Positions 52,128 to 61,276 of a stretch of 64,000 bases of DNA are shown here, piece after piece. Position 1 is the stretch's first letter, and each line of letters starts with the position of its first letter. Source of the stretch: Winogradskyella sp. KYW1333 (GTDB lineage: Bacteria; Bacteroidota; Bacteroidia; Flavobacteriales; Flavobacteriaceae); contig NZ_QPHL01000016.1 of NCBI RefSeq assembly GCF_003335675.1, positions 310,001 to 374,000 of the forward strand. The letters are read 5' to 3'. The notes under the pieces were generated by a model. That model saw only the letters and a list, made by a program, of their open reading frames with translations, was not told the origin of the DNA and made no database searches. Made by a program: the position numbers and the translations under genes.

Positions 52128-53420
52128 TCAACTTTCTAATACTTGCCTCATTGCTTTTGCTTTTACCAAGCATTCTTCATACTCTTTTAGCGGATTGCTC
52201 TTTGCCGTAATTGCACTACCAACAGAATATGATATGTATTTTTTTGTAGCATTATACAATATGCTTCTTATAATTACATTAAAGTCAAAATCTCCATTTG
52301 GTTTAAAATAACCAACAGAACCAGAGTACAAACCTCGTTTTGTTTCCTCTAATTCTTCAATAATTTTCATTGCGGAAATTTTGGGAGCACCTGTCATGCT
52401 TCCCATAGGGAAGGTTGTTTTTAATATTTCAATAGGTGAAATATCTTCATCTACTTCAGAAGTAATAGTTGAGATCATTTGATGAACCTGCATAAAAGTG
52501 TACACTTTGCATAGCTCTTCTACCTTAACAGTTCCTCGTTTTGCTGTATGAGACAAATCATTTCGAACCAAATCAACGATCATTATATTTTCACTTCGCT
52601 CCTTTTCATCATTGCTGAGTTCTAGAGCTAACTGCTGATCTTCTTTTTTGTTATCAGAACGTTTCTCTGTACCTTTAATTGGTTGGGATATCACTTTACA
52701 ACCATCCTTTTTAATATAGCGCTCAGGCGTAGCAGACATTAAATATTTGTCTTCAATCTTTAGAAAAGTCGCAAAAGGTGGCTTTGAAATGTTATTTAAT
52801 TTATTGAAGGTTTCTAAAGGGTTAATTCTGCAGTTCTCAGAATAAAATTCTTGGCAAAAATTTGCTTCATAAATATCGCCTCGTTGAATGTGACCCAGCA
52901 TCTCACCTACCTTGTCAAAGTATTCATCCTTATGTATCCTCAGTTTTATTTTAACAGGTTCTTCCGAATGAGTTTGCCCATTGAATTCTATTTCATCAAT
53001 ATTTATTAAATCCTCCTTCAGCTCATCATCAACCATTTTCAAATACTGAATTTCCACCTCTTCACCTTTAAGCAAAAACAATTTCTTTGGTTGAAAAAAA
53101 TACAAGTCAGAAAATCCTAATCCATCAAAATTATTAGATTTAAGATTTTCGATAGAATTTTTCAAATCATAAGTTAAATAACCAAATATCCAATCGTTTG
53201 TTGAGGCCTGATAGTCTTTTAGATCGCCAAAAGCATTTATAAAATCTGTTTTAATACTTGTAAATGCATCAACAGCTAAAACCGCATCATAGTCGTCGTA
53301 ATTACCTGCGTAATTATTAGAATTTAACCAAACTATTTCGTCGTAGCGCTGGCTCCAAAAAAGCAGTTTTTGTTTAAATTGTTGAGGATTTGATACGTGA
53401 TGAAAAACCTTAGTTCGCAA
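52128..53420 (-). CDS. pabB: Aminodeoxychorismate synthase component I
   Basis: A 430-aa chorismate-binding enzyme for p-aminobenzoate and folate. YEANFCQEFYSENC, SATPERYIKKDGCKVISQPIKGT (the lysine of PIKGT is diagnostic for this family), MIVDLVRNDLS and TTFPMGSMTGAPK are the motifs. The N-terminal ~130 residues are less conserved. PIKGT matches aminodeoxychorismate and anthranilate synthases; I favour PabB because it is a single gene without trpG or trpD beside it. Confidence 0.87.
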   Translation of the reverse strand: MRTKVFHHVSNPQQFKQKLLFWSQRYDEIVWLNSNNYAGNYDDYDAVLAVDAFTSIKTDFINAFGDLKDYQASTNDWIFGYLTYDLKNSIENLKSNNFDGLGFSDLYFFQPKKLFLLKGEEVEIQYLKMVDDELKEDLINIDEIEFNGQTHSEEPVKIKLRIHKDEYFDKVGEMLGHIQRGDIYEANFCQEFYSENCRINPLETFNKLNNISKPPFATFLKIEDKYLMSATPERYIKKDGCKVISQPIKGTEKRSDNKKEDQQLALELSNDEKERSENIMIVDLVRNDLSHTAKRGTVKVEELCKVYTFMQVHQMISTITSEVDEDISPIEILKTTFPMGSMTGAPKISAMKIIEELEETKRGLYSGSVGYFKPNGDFDFNVIIRSILYNATKKYISYSVGSAITAKSNPLKEYEECLVKAKAMRQVLES

Positions 53421-53523
53421 TAGTAGAATTTAATGACTGTAAAAATAATGAGAATACTTTTTAAATTCTTCAGTTTTTAAAGAAATAGCAACTTATACTT
53501 TAAACTAACAAATATTTTAATAG

Positions 53524-53531
53524 TAGCTTTG
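53524..53531 (+). promoter_or_regulatory. TAnnTTTG -7 box before the helicase gene
   Basis: TAGCTTTG matches the consensus. It lies 16 bases before the GTG at 53548, so the leader would be about ten bases. Confidence 0.45.
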
Positions 53532-53547
53532 TGCCAAAATAGTAAGT

Positions 53548-54903
53548 GTGACATTTAGAGATTTAAATCTTAATACGCCATTATACAATGCTTTAGATGA
53601 TTTAAGATTTGAACATCCTACTCCAATTCAATCTGAAGCATTCAGTGTTGTAGCATCTGGTAAGGATGTTGTTGGTATTGCACAAACAGGTACAGGTAAA
53701 ACTTTTGCCTATATGTTACCAATATTGAGAAATCTTAAATTTTCTAAGCAAGATAATCCAAGGGTATTGGTTTTAGTACCAACTCGAGAGCTGGTTGTTC
53801 AGGTGGTAAATGAAATTGAAAAACTCTCCAAATACATAAATAACCGTGTATTAGGTGTTTATGGTGGCACAAATATCAACACCCAGAAACAAGCCGTAGC
53901 AGAAGGATTAGATATTATTGTCGCTACACCTGGAAGACTTTACGATTTAGCTGTCAGCAGAGTATTGCAATTAAAATCTATTCAGAAACTGGTAATTGAT
54001 GAAGTTGATGTAATGCTAGACCTTGGCTTTAGACATCAATTGATGAATATTTTTGATATTCTTCCAGAACGCAGACAAAACATTATGTTTTCTGCTACAA
54101 TGACTAAGTATGTAGATGATTTGATTAAAAACTTTTTTATTAATCCTCAAAAAGTACAAATTGCAGTTTCTGGTACACCTTTAGACAACATAAAGCAACT
54201 AAGCTATAACATACCTAATTATTATACTAAAGTCAATCTACTGGAGAAATTATTGAACGATGACCAAACATACTCTAGGGTTTTAATCTTTGTGGCTTTT
54301 AAACGTATGGCAGATCGTTTATTTGATGCCTTAGAAAATTTATTTCCCTCTCAATGTTGCGTTATCCACTCTAATAAAACACAAAACTACAGATTACGCA
54401 GTATTGAGCAATTTAGCGAAGGAGAACATCGCATACTAATTGCTACAGATGTAATGGCAAGAGGTTTAGACATTGATAATATAACACATGTCATAAATTT
54501 TGACACACCAGAATACCCAGAGAACTACATGCATAGAATTGGTAGAACTGGTAGAGCTGAGAAACAAGGTATTTCTATTTTATTGACAACTGAAAAAGAG
54601 ATTTTGTATCGTGAAGCTATTCAATCTCTTATGAAGATGGATATAGAATTAGAAAATCTCCCCGAAACCATTGAAATTTCTACTGATTTAATCGAGGAAG
54701 AACGTCCTCAAATTAAAGAACATTACAACCCTATTAAGCGACGTGATGAAGATGCTCCTGGCCCAGCATTCCATGAGAAAAAGGAAAAGAACAAAAAGGT
54801 TAATCTTGGAGGTTCGTACCGACGTGAAATGACCAAGAAATATAAAAAACCGAAAACTAGAGGCGATAAAAACTACAACAAAAAGAAAAAGCGTAGAAAA
54901 TAA
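53548..54903 (+). CDS. DEAD-box RNA helicase
   Basis: A 451-aa ATP-dependent RNA helicase. Motifs in order: Q-motif FEHPTPIQSEA, motif I GIAQTGTGKTFAY, Ia PTRELVVQV, Ib ATPGRL, motif II DEVD in place of DEAD (LVIDEVDVMLDLG), motif III SATMT, V ATDVMARGLDID, and VI HRIGRTGRA. The C-terminal tail is very basic (EKKEKNKKVNLGG, KKKKRRK) and should bind RNA. The start is GTG at 53548, matching MTFRDLNL of the family. Role likely in ribosome assembly or cold response. Confidence 0.93.
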   Translation: MTFRDLNLNTPLYNALDDLRFEHPTPIQSEAFSVVASGKDVVGIAQTGTGKTFAYMLPILRNLKFSKQDNPRVLVLVPTRELVVQVVNEIEKLSKYINNRVLGVYGGTNINTQKQAVAEGLDIIVATPGRLYDLAVSRVLQLKSIQKLVIDEVDVMLDLGFRHQLMNIFDILPERRQNIMFSATMTKYVDDLIKNFFINPQKVQIAVSGTPLDNIKQLSYNIPNYYTKVNLLEKLLNDDQTYSRVLIFVAFKRMADRLFDALENLFPSQCCVIHSNKTQNYRLRSIEQFSEGEHRILIATDVMARGLDIDNITHVINFDTPEYPENYMHRIGRTGRAEKQGISILLTTEKEILYREAIQSLMKMDIELENLPETIEISTDLIEEERPQIKEHYNPIKRRDEDAPGPAFHEKKEKNKKVNLGGSYRREMTKKYKKPKTRGDKNYNKKKKRRK

Positions 54904-54907
54904 AAAT

Positions 54908-55312
54908 TTAGTTTTTTAATCGCTCTTCAATATTTCCTAAGTGGTGATTTAAAGCTCTTGATGATATCTGTATTTCCCATATCAGAAAAGCTAAAGACAA
55001 GATTAACAACATTAAAGCTACACCAAATATCCAAACAGCAACAATGTGCAAATCGATATAAATTAAAAACATAGTTAATACACAAAGAAGTAAACTTGCA
55101 ATCCCAAAAATTTGCATCCAACGTGTTAATTGAAGTCGCAACTTTAAATTTTTTATTTGTCTAATTAAAGAATCTTCCGCCTTTTCTCTATACCTTTCAC
55201 TTAAGTCTCTTATTACTGCGGCATAAGCTAAAAATCTGTTAGTGTAAGCTAACATAATTAACGAAATTGCAGAAAATAATAATGCAGGTGTGGTTAGAGT
55301 TAGTTCTTCCAT
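54908..55312 (-). CDS. DUF2721 membrane protein
   Basis: A 134-aa protein of the DUF2721 family with three hydrophobic segments (PALLFSAISLIMLAYTNRFL, IFGIASLLLCVLTMFLIYID, WIFGVALMLLILSLAFLIWEI). The intervening stretch SERYREKAEDSLIRQIKNLK is charged. The function is unknown. It is convergent with the helicase gene, five bases apart. Confidence 0.82.
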   Translation of the reverse strand: MEELTLTTPALLFSAISLIMLAYTNRFLAYAAVIRDLSERYREKAEDSLIRQIKNLKLRLQLTRWMQIFGIASLLLCVLTMFLIYIDLHIVAVWIFGVALMLLILSLAFLIWEIQISSRALNHHLGNIEERLKN

Positions 55313-55390
55313 TGTTCAATAGTCAATTTATATCATAAAATACTTTTCCTTCTTAGATTAAATTAACATATGTTAAAATTGTTATTAACT

Positions 55391-56791
55391 TTAAACATGC
55401 AATGCTCTATTATCCGTAGCCGCCAAAGCAGCCTCCTTTATTGCTTCTGCAAAAGTAGGATGAGCATGCGAATATCTAGATATATCTTCTGCTGAAGCCC
55501 TAAACTCCATTGCCGTTACAGCCTCAGCGATTAAATCCGCACATCGAGCACCAATCATATGTACACCTAATACTTCGTCTGTAGACTTATCTGCGAGTAT
55601 TTTGACGAATCCATCAATATCTCCACTCGCTCTAGCCCTTCCTAAAGCTCTAAATGGAAACTGACCAACTTTGTATTCAATGCTTTCAGCTTTCAATTCC
55701 TCTTCTGTCTTGCCCACCGCTGCTACTTCTGGCCATGTGTAAACCACGCCTGGAATTAGATTATAATCTATGTGCGGTTTTTGACCAGCTATTGTTTCGG
55801 CAACAAACACTCCTTCTTCTTCTGCCTTATGGGCTAACATAGCACCTCTAACTACATCACCGATAGCATAAATATTAGATGCAGAAGTCTGTAAATATTC
55901 ATTAACCTCTATTTGTCCACGCTCATTAATCTTAACACCTGCGAATTCAGCATTTAATCCATCAGTATATGGTCTACGACCTACAGATACTAAGCAATAA
56001 TCACCCGTAAACTCTACAACTTCACCTTTTTTATTTTCTGCCTTTACAACTACATCATCTCCTTTTCTCTCTACAGACTGTACCTTATGAGACATCATCA
56101 TTTTGCATTTAGCCTTTTTAAAGACCTTATTTAGTTCTTTGGATAAACCTGCATCCATCGTTGGTAAAATTCTGTCCATATATTCAATTACGGTTACTTC
56201 TGCACCAAGTCTATAATAGACTTGTCCTAATTCTAAACCAATAACACCACCTCCTATAATAATCATATGTTTAGGTATCTCTTTAAGTTTAAGCGCTTCT
56301 GTAGAGGTGATTATTCTTTCCTTATCTAATTCTATAAATGGCAAATTACTTGGCTTACTGCCAGTTGCAATAATTATTTTTTTAGCCTCAATCTCACCAG
56401 TATCTTTACCATCTATCTTAATATGAGTTGTATCTATAAATGAACCAAGACCCTCAAATACATCTATATTATTCTTTTTCATTAAAAAATCTATCCCTCC
56501 AGTTGTCTGATCAACAACAGCTTGTTTACGAGCGATCATCTTCTCAAGATTAACCTTCACATCGCCTGGAATTTCAATACCATGCTCTTCAAAATGTTTT
56601 GTTGCCTCTTCATAATGATGGGAAGAACTTAATAAAGCCTTACTTGGGATACAACCAACGTTTAAACATGTACCACCTAAAGTTGAATATTTTTCAATAA
56701 GAGCAGTTTTCATTCCTAATTGCGCACAACGGATTGCGGCAACATATCCTCCTGGACCTGAACCTATAACTGCAACATCGTATGATTTCAT
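55391..56791 (-). CDS. lpdA: Dihydrolipoyl dehydrogenase
   Basis: The E3 flavoprotein of pyruvate and 2-oxoglutarate dehydrogenase complexes, 466 aa. It starts KSYDVAVIGSGPGGYVAAI (FAD), has the redox pair GGTCLNVGCIPSKALL, NAD-binding MIIIGGGVIGLELG, NIYAIGDVVRGAMLAHKAEEEG and the C-terminal catalytic HAHPTFAEA. I start at the ATG at 56791; in-frame upstream codons to 56890 code for an unrelated hydrophobic stretch. No E1 or E2 genes are adjacent. Confidence 0.95.
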   Translation of the reverse strand: MKSYDVAVIGSGPGGYVAAIRCAQLGMKTALIEKYSTLGGTCLNVGCIPSKALLSSSHHYEEATKHFEEHGIEIPGDVKVNLEKMIARKQAVVDQTTGGIDFLMKKNNIDVFEGLGSFIDTTHIKIDGKDTGEIEAKKIIIATGSKPSNLPFIELDKERIITSTEALKLKEIPKHMIIIGGGVIGLELGQVYYRLGAEVTVIEYMDRILPTMDAGLSKELNKVFKKAKCKMMMSHKVQSVERKGDDVVVKAENKKGEVVEFTGDYCLVSVGRRPYTDGLNAEFAGVKINERGQIEVNEYLQTSASNIYAIGDVVRGAMLAHKAEEEGVFVAETIAGQKPHIDYNLIPGVVYTWPEVAAVGKTEEELKAESIEYKVGQFPFRALGRARASGDIDGFVKILADKSTDEVLGVHMIGARCADLIAEAVTAMEFRASAEDISRYSHAHPTFAEAIKEAALAATDNRALHV

Positions 56792-56823
56792 AAAAAAATT
56801 ATTATCTGTTTGTAAAAGAATTA

Positions 56824-56831
56824 CAAAAGTA
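56824..56831 (-). promoter_or_regulatory. TAnnTTTG -7 box for lpdA
   Basis: TACTTTTG on the minus strand, 32 bases before the ATG at 56791, with a TTG at 56854-56856 as possible -33 element (22-base spacing). Confidence 0.55.
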
Positions 56832-56901
56832 CAATTTAGATTAAAATTTAAGGCAAGAAGTATTGCTATTTTTAAGATACAATGGTTCAAGTAAATCCAT
56901 T

Positions 56902-56940
56902 AAAAAAGTGCCAAATGAATAAATTCAATGACACCTTTTA
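56902..56940 (-). terminator. Probable terminator of the PAS-LuxR gene
   Basis: On the minus strand AAAAGGTGTCATTGAAT can fold with ATTCATTTGGCACTTTTTT, with some wobble pairs and mismatches, and ends in a T run. It stands about 90 bases after the stop at 57027. Confidence 0.5.
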
Positions 56941-57026
56941 AAATTCCCCTAAGAATTAATTAATAGCCATGTAAATATCTTACAAAGAATACAATCTTAC
57001 AATACTCAAATTGAGTATTTTTAATA

Positions 57027-57797
57027 CTAAATAATATTTTGATTTGTTTTTAACATTCCTATTAATTCTCCTGTGGATGATATATTTAGTTTTTTAAGAA
57101 TATTCCGTCTGTGCGTATCAACTGTATGCGGGCTAATATTTAATTTTGCTGAAATCTCTTTACTGCTATAATTTTGAATTAACAGTCTTATTACATCTCT
57201 CTCTCTATTACTAATTCCTCCATTTAATAATTTTTGAGAATACGTATTAAAATAGATTGTTTCATACTCCTGCTTATCATTTAACAATTTAGCTGATGCA
57301 GAAATTTCTAATTTAATACCTGGATCTAAAACCGTATAATGAGCCAATCCAATAATTGGTTTTTCTTGGCTATCAAAAGCTAATGGTGTTGTGTTTTGTA
57401 CTATATTTACATAAATACCGTCGGCATTTTTAAATCTGTAATTCCAGGTATAATTAGCATTTTGTCTGTCCTTTATTTTAATATTCCCTAGAGTGAATTC
57501 CATTAATTGGTTTAAAGCTTTCAACCAATTTTCAAGGTCCTCAGGGTGAATTCTACTCCAAAAATAGCGCATACCTTTCTCGAGCAGTTCCTCAGGTTTA
57601 AGACCTAGACACGAATTATAATTTTTACTTACATACTCAAAACTCAATGTTTGCGTATTTGTAACACAGAAAAAAGTAGAACTGTATGGTAAATACTTAT
57701 CTAATTCTATGATTTTCTTTATATGAGTTTCAAGGGATGGTTTATCGTACGACTTAAATATGGTCTGATAAAAGCCCTTTACATTATTGAAATCCAT
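57027..57797 (-). CDS. PAS domain LuxR-type transcriptional regulator
   Basis: A 256-aa regulator. A PAS-like domain covers residues about 45-165 (FFCVTNTQTLSFEYVSKNY, YFWSRIHPEDLENWLKALN, YTWNYRFKNADGIYV). A LuxR/GerE helix-turn-helix follows at about 192-245: SNRERDVIRLLIQNYSSKEI and SAKLNISPHTVDTHRRNIL. No receiver domain. Such PAS-LuxR proteins of flavobacteria bind DNA, with unknown ligands. It ends with its own terminator and is followed by lpdA 135 bases on; the small TTTACGGTAAA dyad at 57810 stands just before its start. Confidence 0.87.
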   Translation of the reverse strand: MDFNNVKGFYQTIFKSYDKPSLETHIKKIIELDKYLPYSSTFFCVTNTQTLSFEYVSKNYNSCLGLKPEELLEKGMRYFWSRIHPEDLENWLKALNQLMEFTLGNIKIKDRQNANYTWNYRFKNADGIYVNIVQNTTPLAFDSQEKPIIGLAHYTVLDPGIKLEISASAKLLNDKQEYETIYFNTYSQKLLNGGISNRERDVIRLLIQNYSSKEISAKLNISPHTVDTHRRNILKKLNISSTGELIGMLKTNQNII

Positions 57798-58227
57798 AAT
57801 TAATAATTATTTACGGTAAATTTAACTAAATTAAAATAGGAAACTCAAGCATTGTTTCCATACCTTCTGTAAATAAAAAACCACAATATATCACTTGCTT
57901 TATAGATATGTGGATTAATATAGTCTTATAATAAGTATTTGCAAATAACAATCCTCGAACAAAGGTTAGAAAAAGGACGATAGAATCTTTCAAAAATAAA
58001 TTAGACAAAAGTAAATTTGAACAATTAATAAGGGTTCTTTTCTCCATTATCATTGATTAACTTGATCTAAATTATATCCAGAAAAAACAAAAAAAAGAAC
58101 AACTGCAATTACGCCCATCCTTTTGAGGATTTTAAAAAAATGTAGTTTGTAGTTAATGGTAATTGTAATACCTCTACAATTAATTAAAGAAATGATATAG
58201 TTGTTTTTGATAAATCTATCATCAAAA
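57798..58227. other. 430-base gap without a clear gene
   Basis: The region is AT-rich. On the minus strand two short overlapping frames (58250-58050 and 58053-57826) exist but the first overlaps the end of the DUF481 gene and neither shows conserved features. The dyad TTTACGGTAAA at 57810-57820 may be an operator of the LuxR gene. I see no RNA gene. Confidence 0.5.
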
Positions 58228-58998
58228 TCAAAAATTAACGGATAGTCCAAAACTCAAATAAGCTGAGCTATCTTGCTCACCAGTTGGAGCAAAACTATTG
58301 AGCAAATAGTCAAATTGGGCAGAAAGGCTTAAATAGGAATTCAAAGGCATATCAGCTCTTAACTCCTGTAATATCCTATGATTTCCAAAATCTGAATATA
58401 AAGGTTGGAAATAGGTCGTATTAGTTAATTCCAAAACTGGCTTGTCATCCTTATTCTTAAGGTTGAAAGTAAGTGATAAATAACTATTATGGCGGTGCCT
58501 ATAATAGGTTTCATCAAGGATATCCACCTTTTCGATTTCATACATATACGAATTACCAAAATAACCATTAAAAACCTTAGAATCTATAAACTTCAGACGG
58601 ATTCCTGCACCCATCAAATTCCTTGAATTGATGGTAAACAATTCATTATTCTGGTTTTGAATAAAACCCTCTAATCTAAATACTTGACTTAGTTTTTGAT
58701 TGTATCTGATATGAAAAAACCAAGAATTTTGGAAATCCACATCCTTACTTCGTATCAAATTATAATTACCCATAACGAAAAAGATTTTCCTCAAATCTTT
58801 TGATTTAAAAGAAGTGGTTAAACTTGGTCTTATCTGAAATAGGTAATCACCATTGGTATTGGAGTAATTAAACAGGACATCACCGCGAAATGCGAATCTT
58901 ACAGAATCCAATTGCATACGTTGGGATTCAATATTTACCTGCCCTTGGATATCATAAACAATAAGGTTGATTAGTATACCTAGAATATATTTGGGCAT
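58228..58998 (-). CDS. DUF481 outer-membrane protein
   Basis: A 256-aa protein of the DUF481 type. The ATG at 58998 gives a signal peptide (KYILGILINLIVYDIQGQ); the upstream in-frame ATG at 59067 adds a charged extension and is less likely. The mature protein has repeated amphipathic strands with aromatic ends (FFVMGNYNLIRSKD, YNQKLSQVFRLEGFIQNQN, LSAQFDYLLNSF) and ends LSFGLSVNF, typical of an outer-membrane barrel. Function unknown. It lies downstream of the Lrp gene. Confidence 0.78.
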   Translation of the reverse strand: MPKYILGILINLIVYDIQGQVNIESQRMQLDSVRFAFRGDVLFNYSNTNGDYLFQIRPSLTTSFKSKDLRKIFFVMGNYNLIRSKDVDFQNSWFFHIRYNQKLSQVFRLEGFIQNQNNELFTINSRNLMGAGIRLKFIDSKVFNGYFGNSYMYEIEKVDILDETYYRHRHNSYLSLTFNLKNKDDKPVLELTNTTYFQPLYSDFGNHRILQELRADMPLNSYLSLSAQFDYLLNSFAPTGEQDSSAYLSFGLSVNF

Positions 58999-59094
58999 AA
59001 TTGATGGTCTTGATTTCCTTGTTTTCAATACCTTGTTGTTAATTTTATTTATATGAGAGTTATTCAATCAGCCTTTATGTTTTTGAATTCATAA

Positions 59095-59550
59095 CTAAAG
59101 TGTTATGGTAGTAGTATGTTTTACTTCACTTATCATAAACATGCTATGAGTACTTCCAATATGGTCAATTCTTGTTAACTTCTTGACCATGAATTCTCTA
59201 AATGCCTCCATATCCTGCACTAAAACCTTTAAGAGGTAATCATAATCTCCACTTATGTGGTAACATTCTAACACTTCCTCTAATTTCGCAACCTCTCTTT
59301 CAAACTTTACAACAAAGTCTTGCGAATGCTGTACAAGTTTTACATGGCAAAAGGCCATAAACCCCTTATTGACTTTCTTTTTATTAACTAAAGCTACATA
59401 ATTGCTAATAACACCACTTGACTCAAGTTTTTTGACACGTTCGTAAACAGCCGTTACGGATAACCCTAATTTTATTGAAAGCGCCTTGTTGGTCTGTTTG
59501 CTATCATTTTGAAGTAATGCTAAAAGCTTTCTATCTATTTCGTCAAACAT
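59095..59550 (-). CDS. Lrp/AsnC family transcriptional regulator
   Basis: A 151-aa regulator. The N-terminal helix-turn-helix reads IDRKLLALLQNDSKQTNKAL and SIKLGLSVTAVYERVKKLE; the C-terminal RAM domain has ECYHISGDYDYLLKVLVQDM and IGSTHSMFMISEV. Such proteins respond to amino acids. It is divergent from the Met gamma-lyase-type gene across 161 bases, which makes that gene its likely target. Confidence 0.92.
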   Translation of the reverse strand: MFDEIDRKLLALLQNDSKQTNKALSIKLGLSVTAVYERVKKLESSGVISNYVALVNKKKVNKGFMAFCHVKLVQHSQDFVVKFEREVAKLEEVLECYHISGDYDYLLKVLVQDMEAFREFMVKKLTRIDHIGSTHSMFMISEVKHTTTITL

Positions 59551-59711
59551 TGTAAAAGGATAAATTTTCAGTAAAACTAATATTAGTCATAAAAATAATG
59601 AAATATTTATTATATAAATGTAATTTTTTATAATAATTATCTATATATATGTATAATTATTGTTTTTATATCTTTATTTATAGAATTTTGTAATAATAAA
59701 ATTATATTATT

Positions 59712-60926
59712 ATGCATTTCAAACCTGCAAACAATATTCAAGATCTTCAATATTTTGGTGAATTTGGTGGTGTTAACCCTTCAATTTCAGATTCATCTAC
59801 CTATACTTTTTTATCAGCCAAAACAATGTTTGACACATTTGAAGGTAACGCTGATGGTTGTTACTTATACTCAAGACACTCCTCTCCTTCAAACCTGTAT
59901 TTAGGTGAAGCGTTAGCGGCAATGGAAGGCACGGAAACAGCAACCGTAACTGCCTCCGGGATGGGTGCAATAACTCCTGTATTATTTCAACTTTGCGGGT
60001 CTGGAGATCACATTGTAAGTAGCCGAACTATATATGGTGGTACTTATGCTTTTTTGAAGAACTTCGCTCCTCGCTTAGGTATAAATACAACATTTATTGA
60101 CATCACGAAGCTGGATGTTGTTGAAGCATCTATTACAAATAAAACAAAAATCTTATACTGTGAATCTGTCAGTAATCCACTCTTAGAAGTTGCCGATATT
60201 TCCGGTTTGGCAAAAATTGCAAAAAAGCACAATCTTAAACTTGTTGTAGACAACACTTTCTCTCCGCTTTCTATTTCTCCAGCAAAATTAGGTGCAGATA
60301 TTATAATTCATAGTCTAACAAAATTTATTAATGGATCATCGGATACTGTTGGTGGCGTTGTATGTGGCTCACAAGAACTTATTGACCAACTAAGAAATGT
60401 AAATGATGGTGCTGCAATGCTATTAGGTTCTACAATGGACAGTTTAAGATCTGCATCAGTACTGAAGAACTTAAGAACCTTGCATATAAGAATGCGTCAG
60501 CATAGTAAAAATGCGATGTTTCTTGCGAATGAATTCGAAAAAATTAGCCTTAAAACAGTATATCCAGGTCTAAAATCTCATCCTTCCCATAATTTATTCA
60601 AATCAATGATGAATGAATCATACGGATTTGGAGGAATGCTTACAATAGATGTTGGCTCTTTAGATAAAGCTAACGCATTAATGGAAATGATGCAAAAAGA
60701 GAATTTAGGTTATTTAGCTGTTAGCTTAGGTTTTTACAAAACACTTTTTAGTGCTCCTGGCACATCTACATCGTCTGAAATTCCTGAAGATGAGCAGGAA
60801 GAAATGGGCTTAAGTGACGGACTGATACGCTTTTCTATAGGATTGGATGCAGATATTCAACGTACCTTTAATAAAATGAAAGAGTGTATGGTAAGATTGA
60901 AAATTCTAAAAGAAGAAATAGTCTAA
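59712..60926 (+). CDS. Cys/Met metabolism PLP enzyme, methionine gamma-lyase-like
   Basis: A 404-aa enzyme of the cystathionine gamma-synthase family. The PLP lysine is in IIIHSLTKFINGSSDT (Lys204), the PLP aspartate in LVVDNTFSPLSIS (Asp180), and RTIYGGTYAFL the phosphate-binding/substrate region; YSRHSSPS corresponds to the active-site Tyr-Arg segment. Members are methionine gamma-lyase, cystathionine lyases or O-acetylhomoserine sulfhydrylases. The Lrp regulator beside it favours an amino-acid-degrading role. The exact substrate cannot be told. Confidence 0.87.
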   Translation: MHFKPANNIQDLQYFGEFGGVNPSISDSSTYTFLSAKTMFDTFEGNADGCYLYSRHSSPSNLYLGEALAAMEGTETATVTASGMGAITPVLFQLCGSGDHIVSSRTIYGGTYAFLKNFAPRLGINTTFIDITKLDVVEASITNKTKILYCESVSNPLLEVADISGLAKIAKKHNLKLVVDNTFSPLSISPAKLGADIIIHSLTKFINGSSDTVGGVVCGSQELIDQLRNVNDGAAMLLGSTMDSLRSASVLKNLRTLHIRMRQHSKNAMFLANEFEKISLKTVYPGLKSHPSHNLFKSMMNESYGFGGMLTIDVGSLDKANALMEMMQKENLGYLAVSLGFYKTLFSAPGTSTSSEIPEDEQEEMGLSDGLIRFSIGLDADIQRTFNKMKECMVRLKILKEEIV

Positions 60927-60930
60927 ACAA

Positions 60931-60964
60931 AAAAGAGCAAATTAATCTAATAATCTGCTCTTTT
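60931..60964 (+). terminator. Terminator after the Met gamma-lyase-like gene
   Basis: AAAAGAGCA and TGCTCTTTT form a 9-bp stem with a 16-base loop that may pair further. It lies directly after the stop. Confidence 0.75.
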
Positions 60965-61276
60965 GGTTTAAGGACATTTATAATCCTAGTGAATGAAATT
61001 ATTATTCAGCGAACAAAGATTCATAATGTTTAACAAGTTTGACATTTCATATTAAATGCAGGCAACGAGTATTATCTTTATTCTAAAACGGACTAATAAA
61101 CAATTTAAATGTCCCATAATTCAGGATTTTAATTACTTTACAAATACCTAGTTAGTTACCTATTGTGGGAATTTTTATATGTATTGCATAAAATCTTTAG
61201 ATTTTCTAAATTAAATATCGATTATTTGCTATAACATGGAGATTATCGTAACATTACGCTGATAAAGAATTAATAA
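60965..61276. other. AT-rich gap before nhaC, no gene seen
   Basis: Some 310 bases without credible frame. The only structure is AAAATCTTTAGATTTT at 61190-61205, a short hairpin about 70 bases before the nhaC ATG. The transcript leader of nhaC must lie here. I see no RNA gene. Confidence 0.4.

Noticed and set aside
57826..58250. Two short minus-strand frames (58050-58250 and 57826-58053) that overlap by ATGA.
   Set aside because: The first overlaps the end of the DUF481 gene and neither shows conserved motifs, a normal signal peptide or typical codon use. The ATGA overlap is likely chance in AT-rich DNA.
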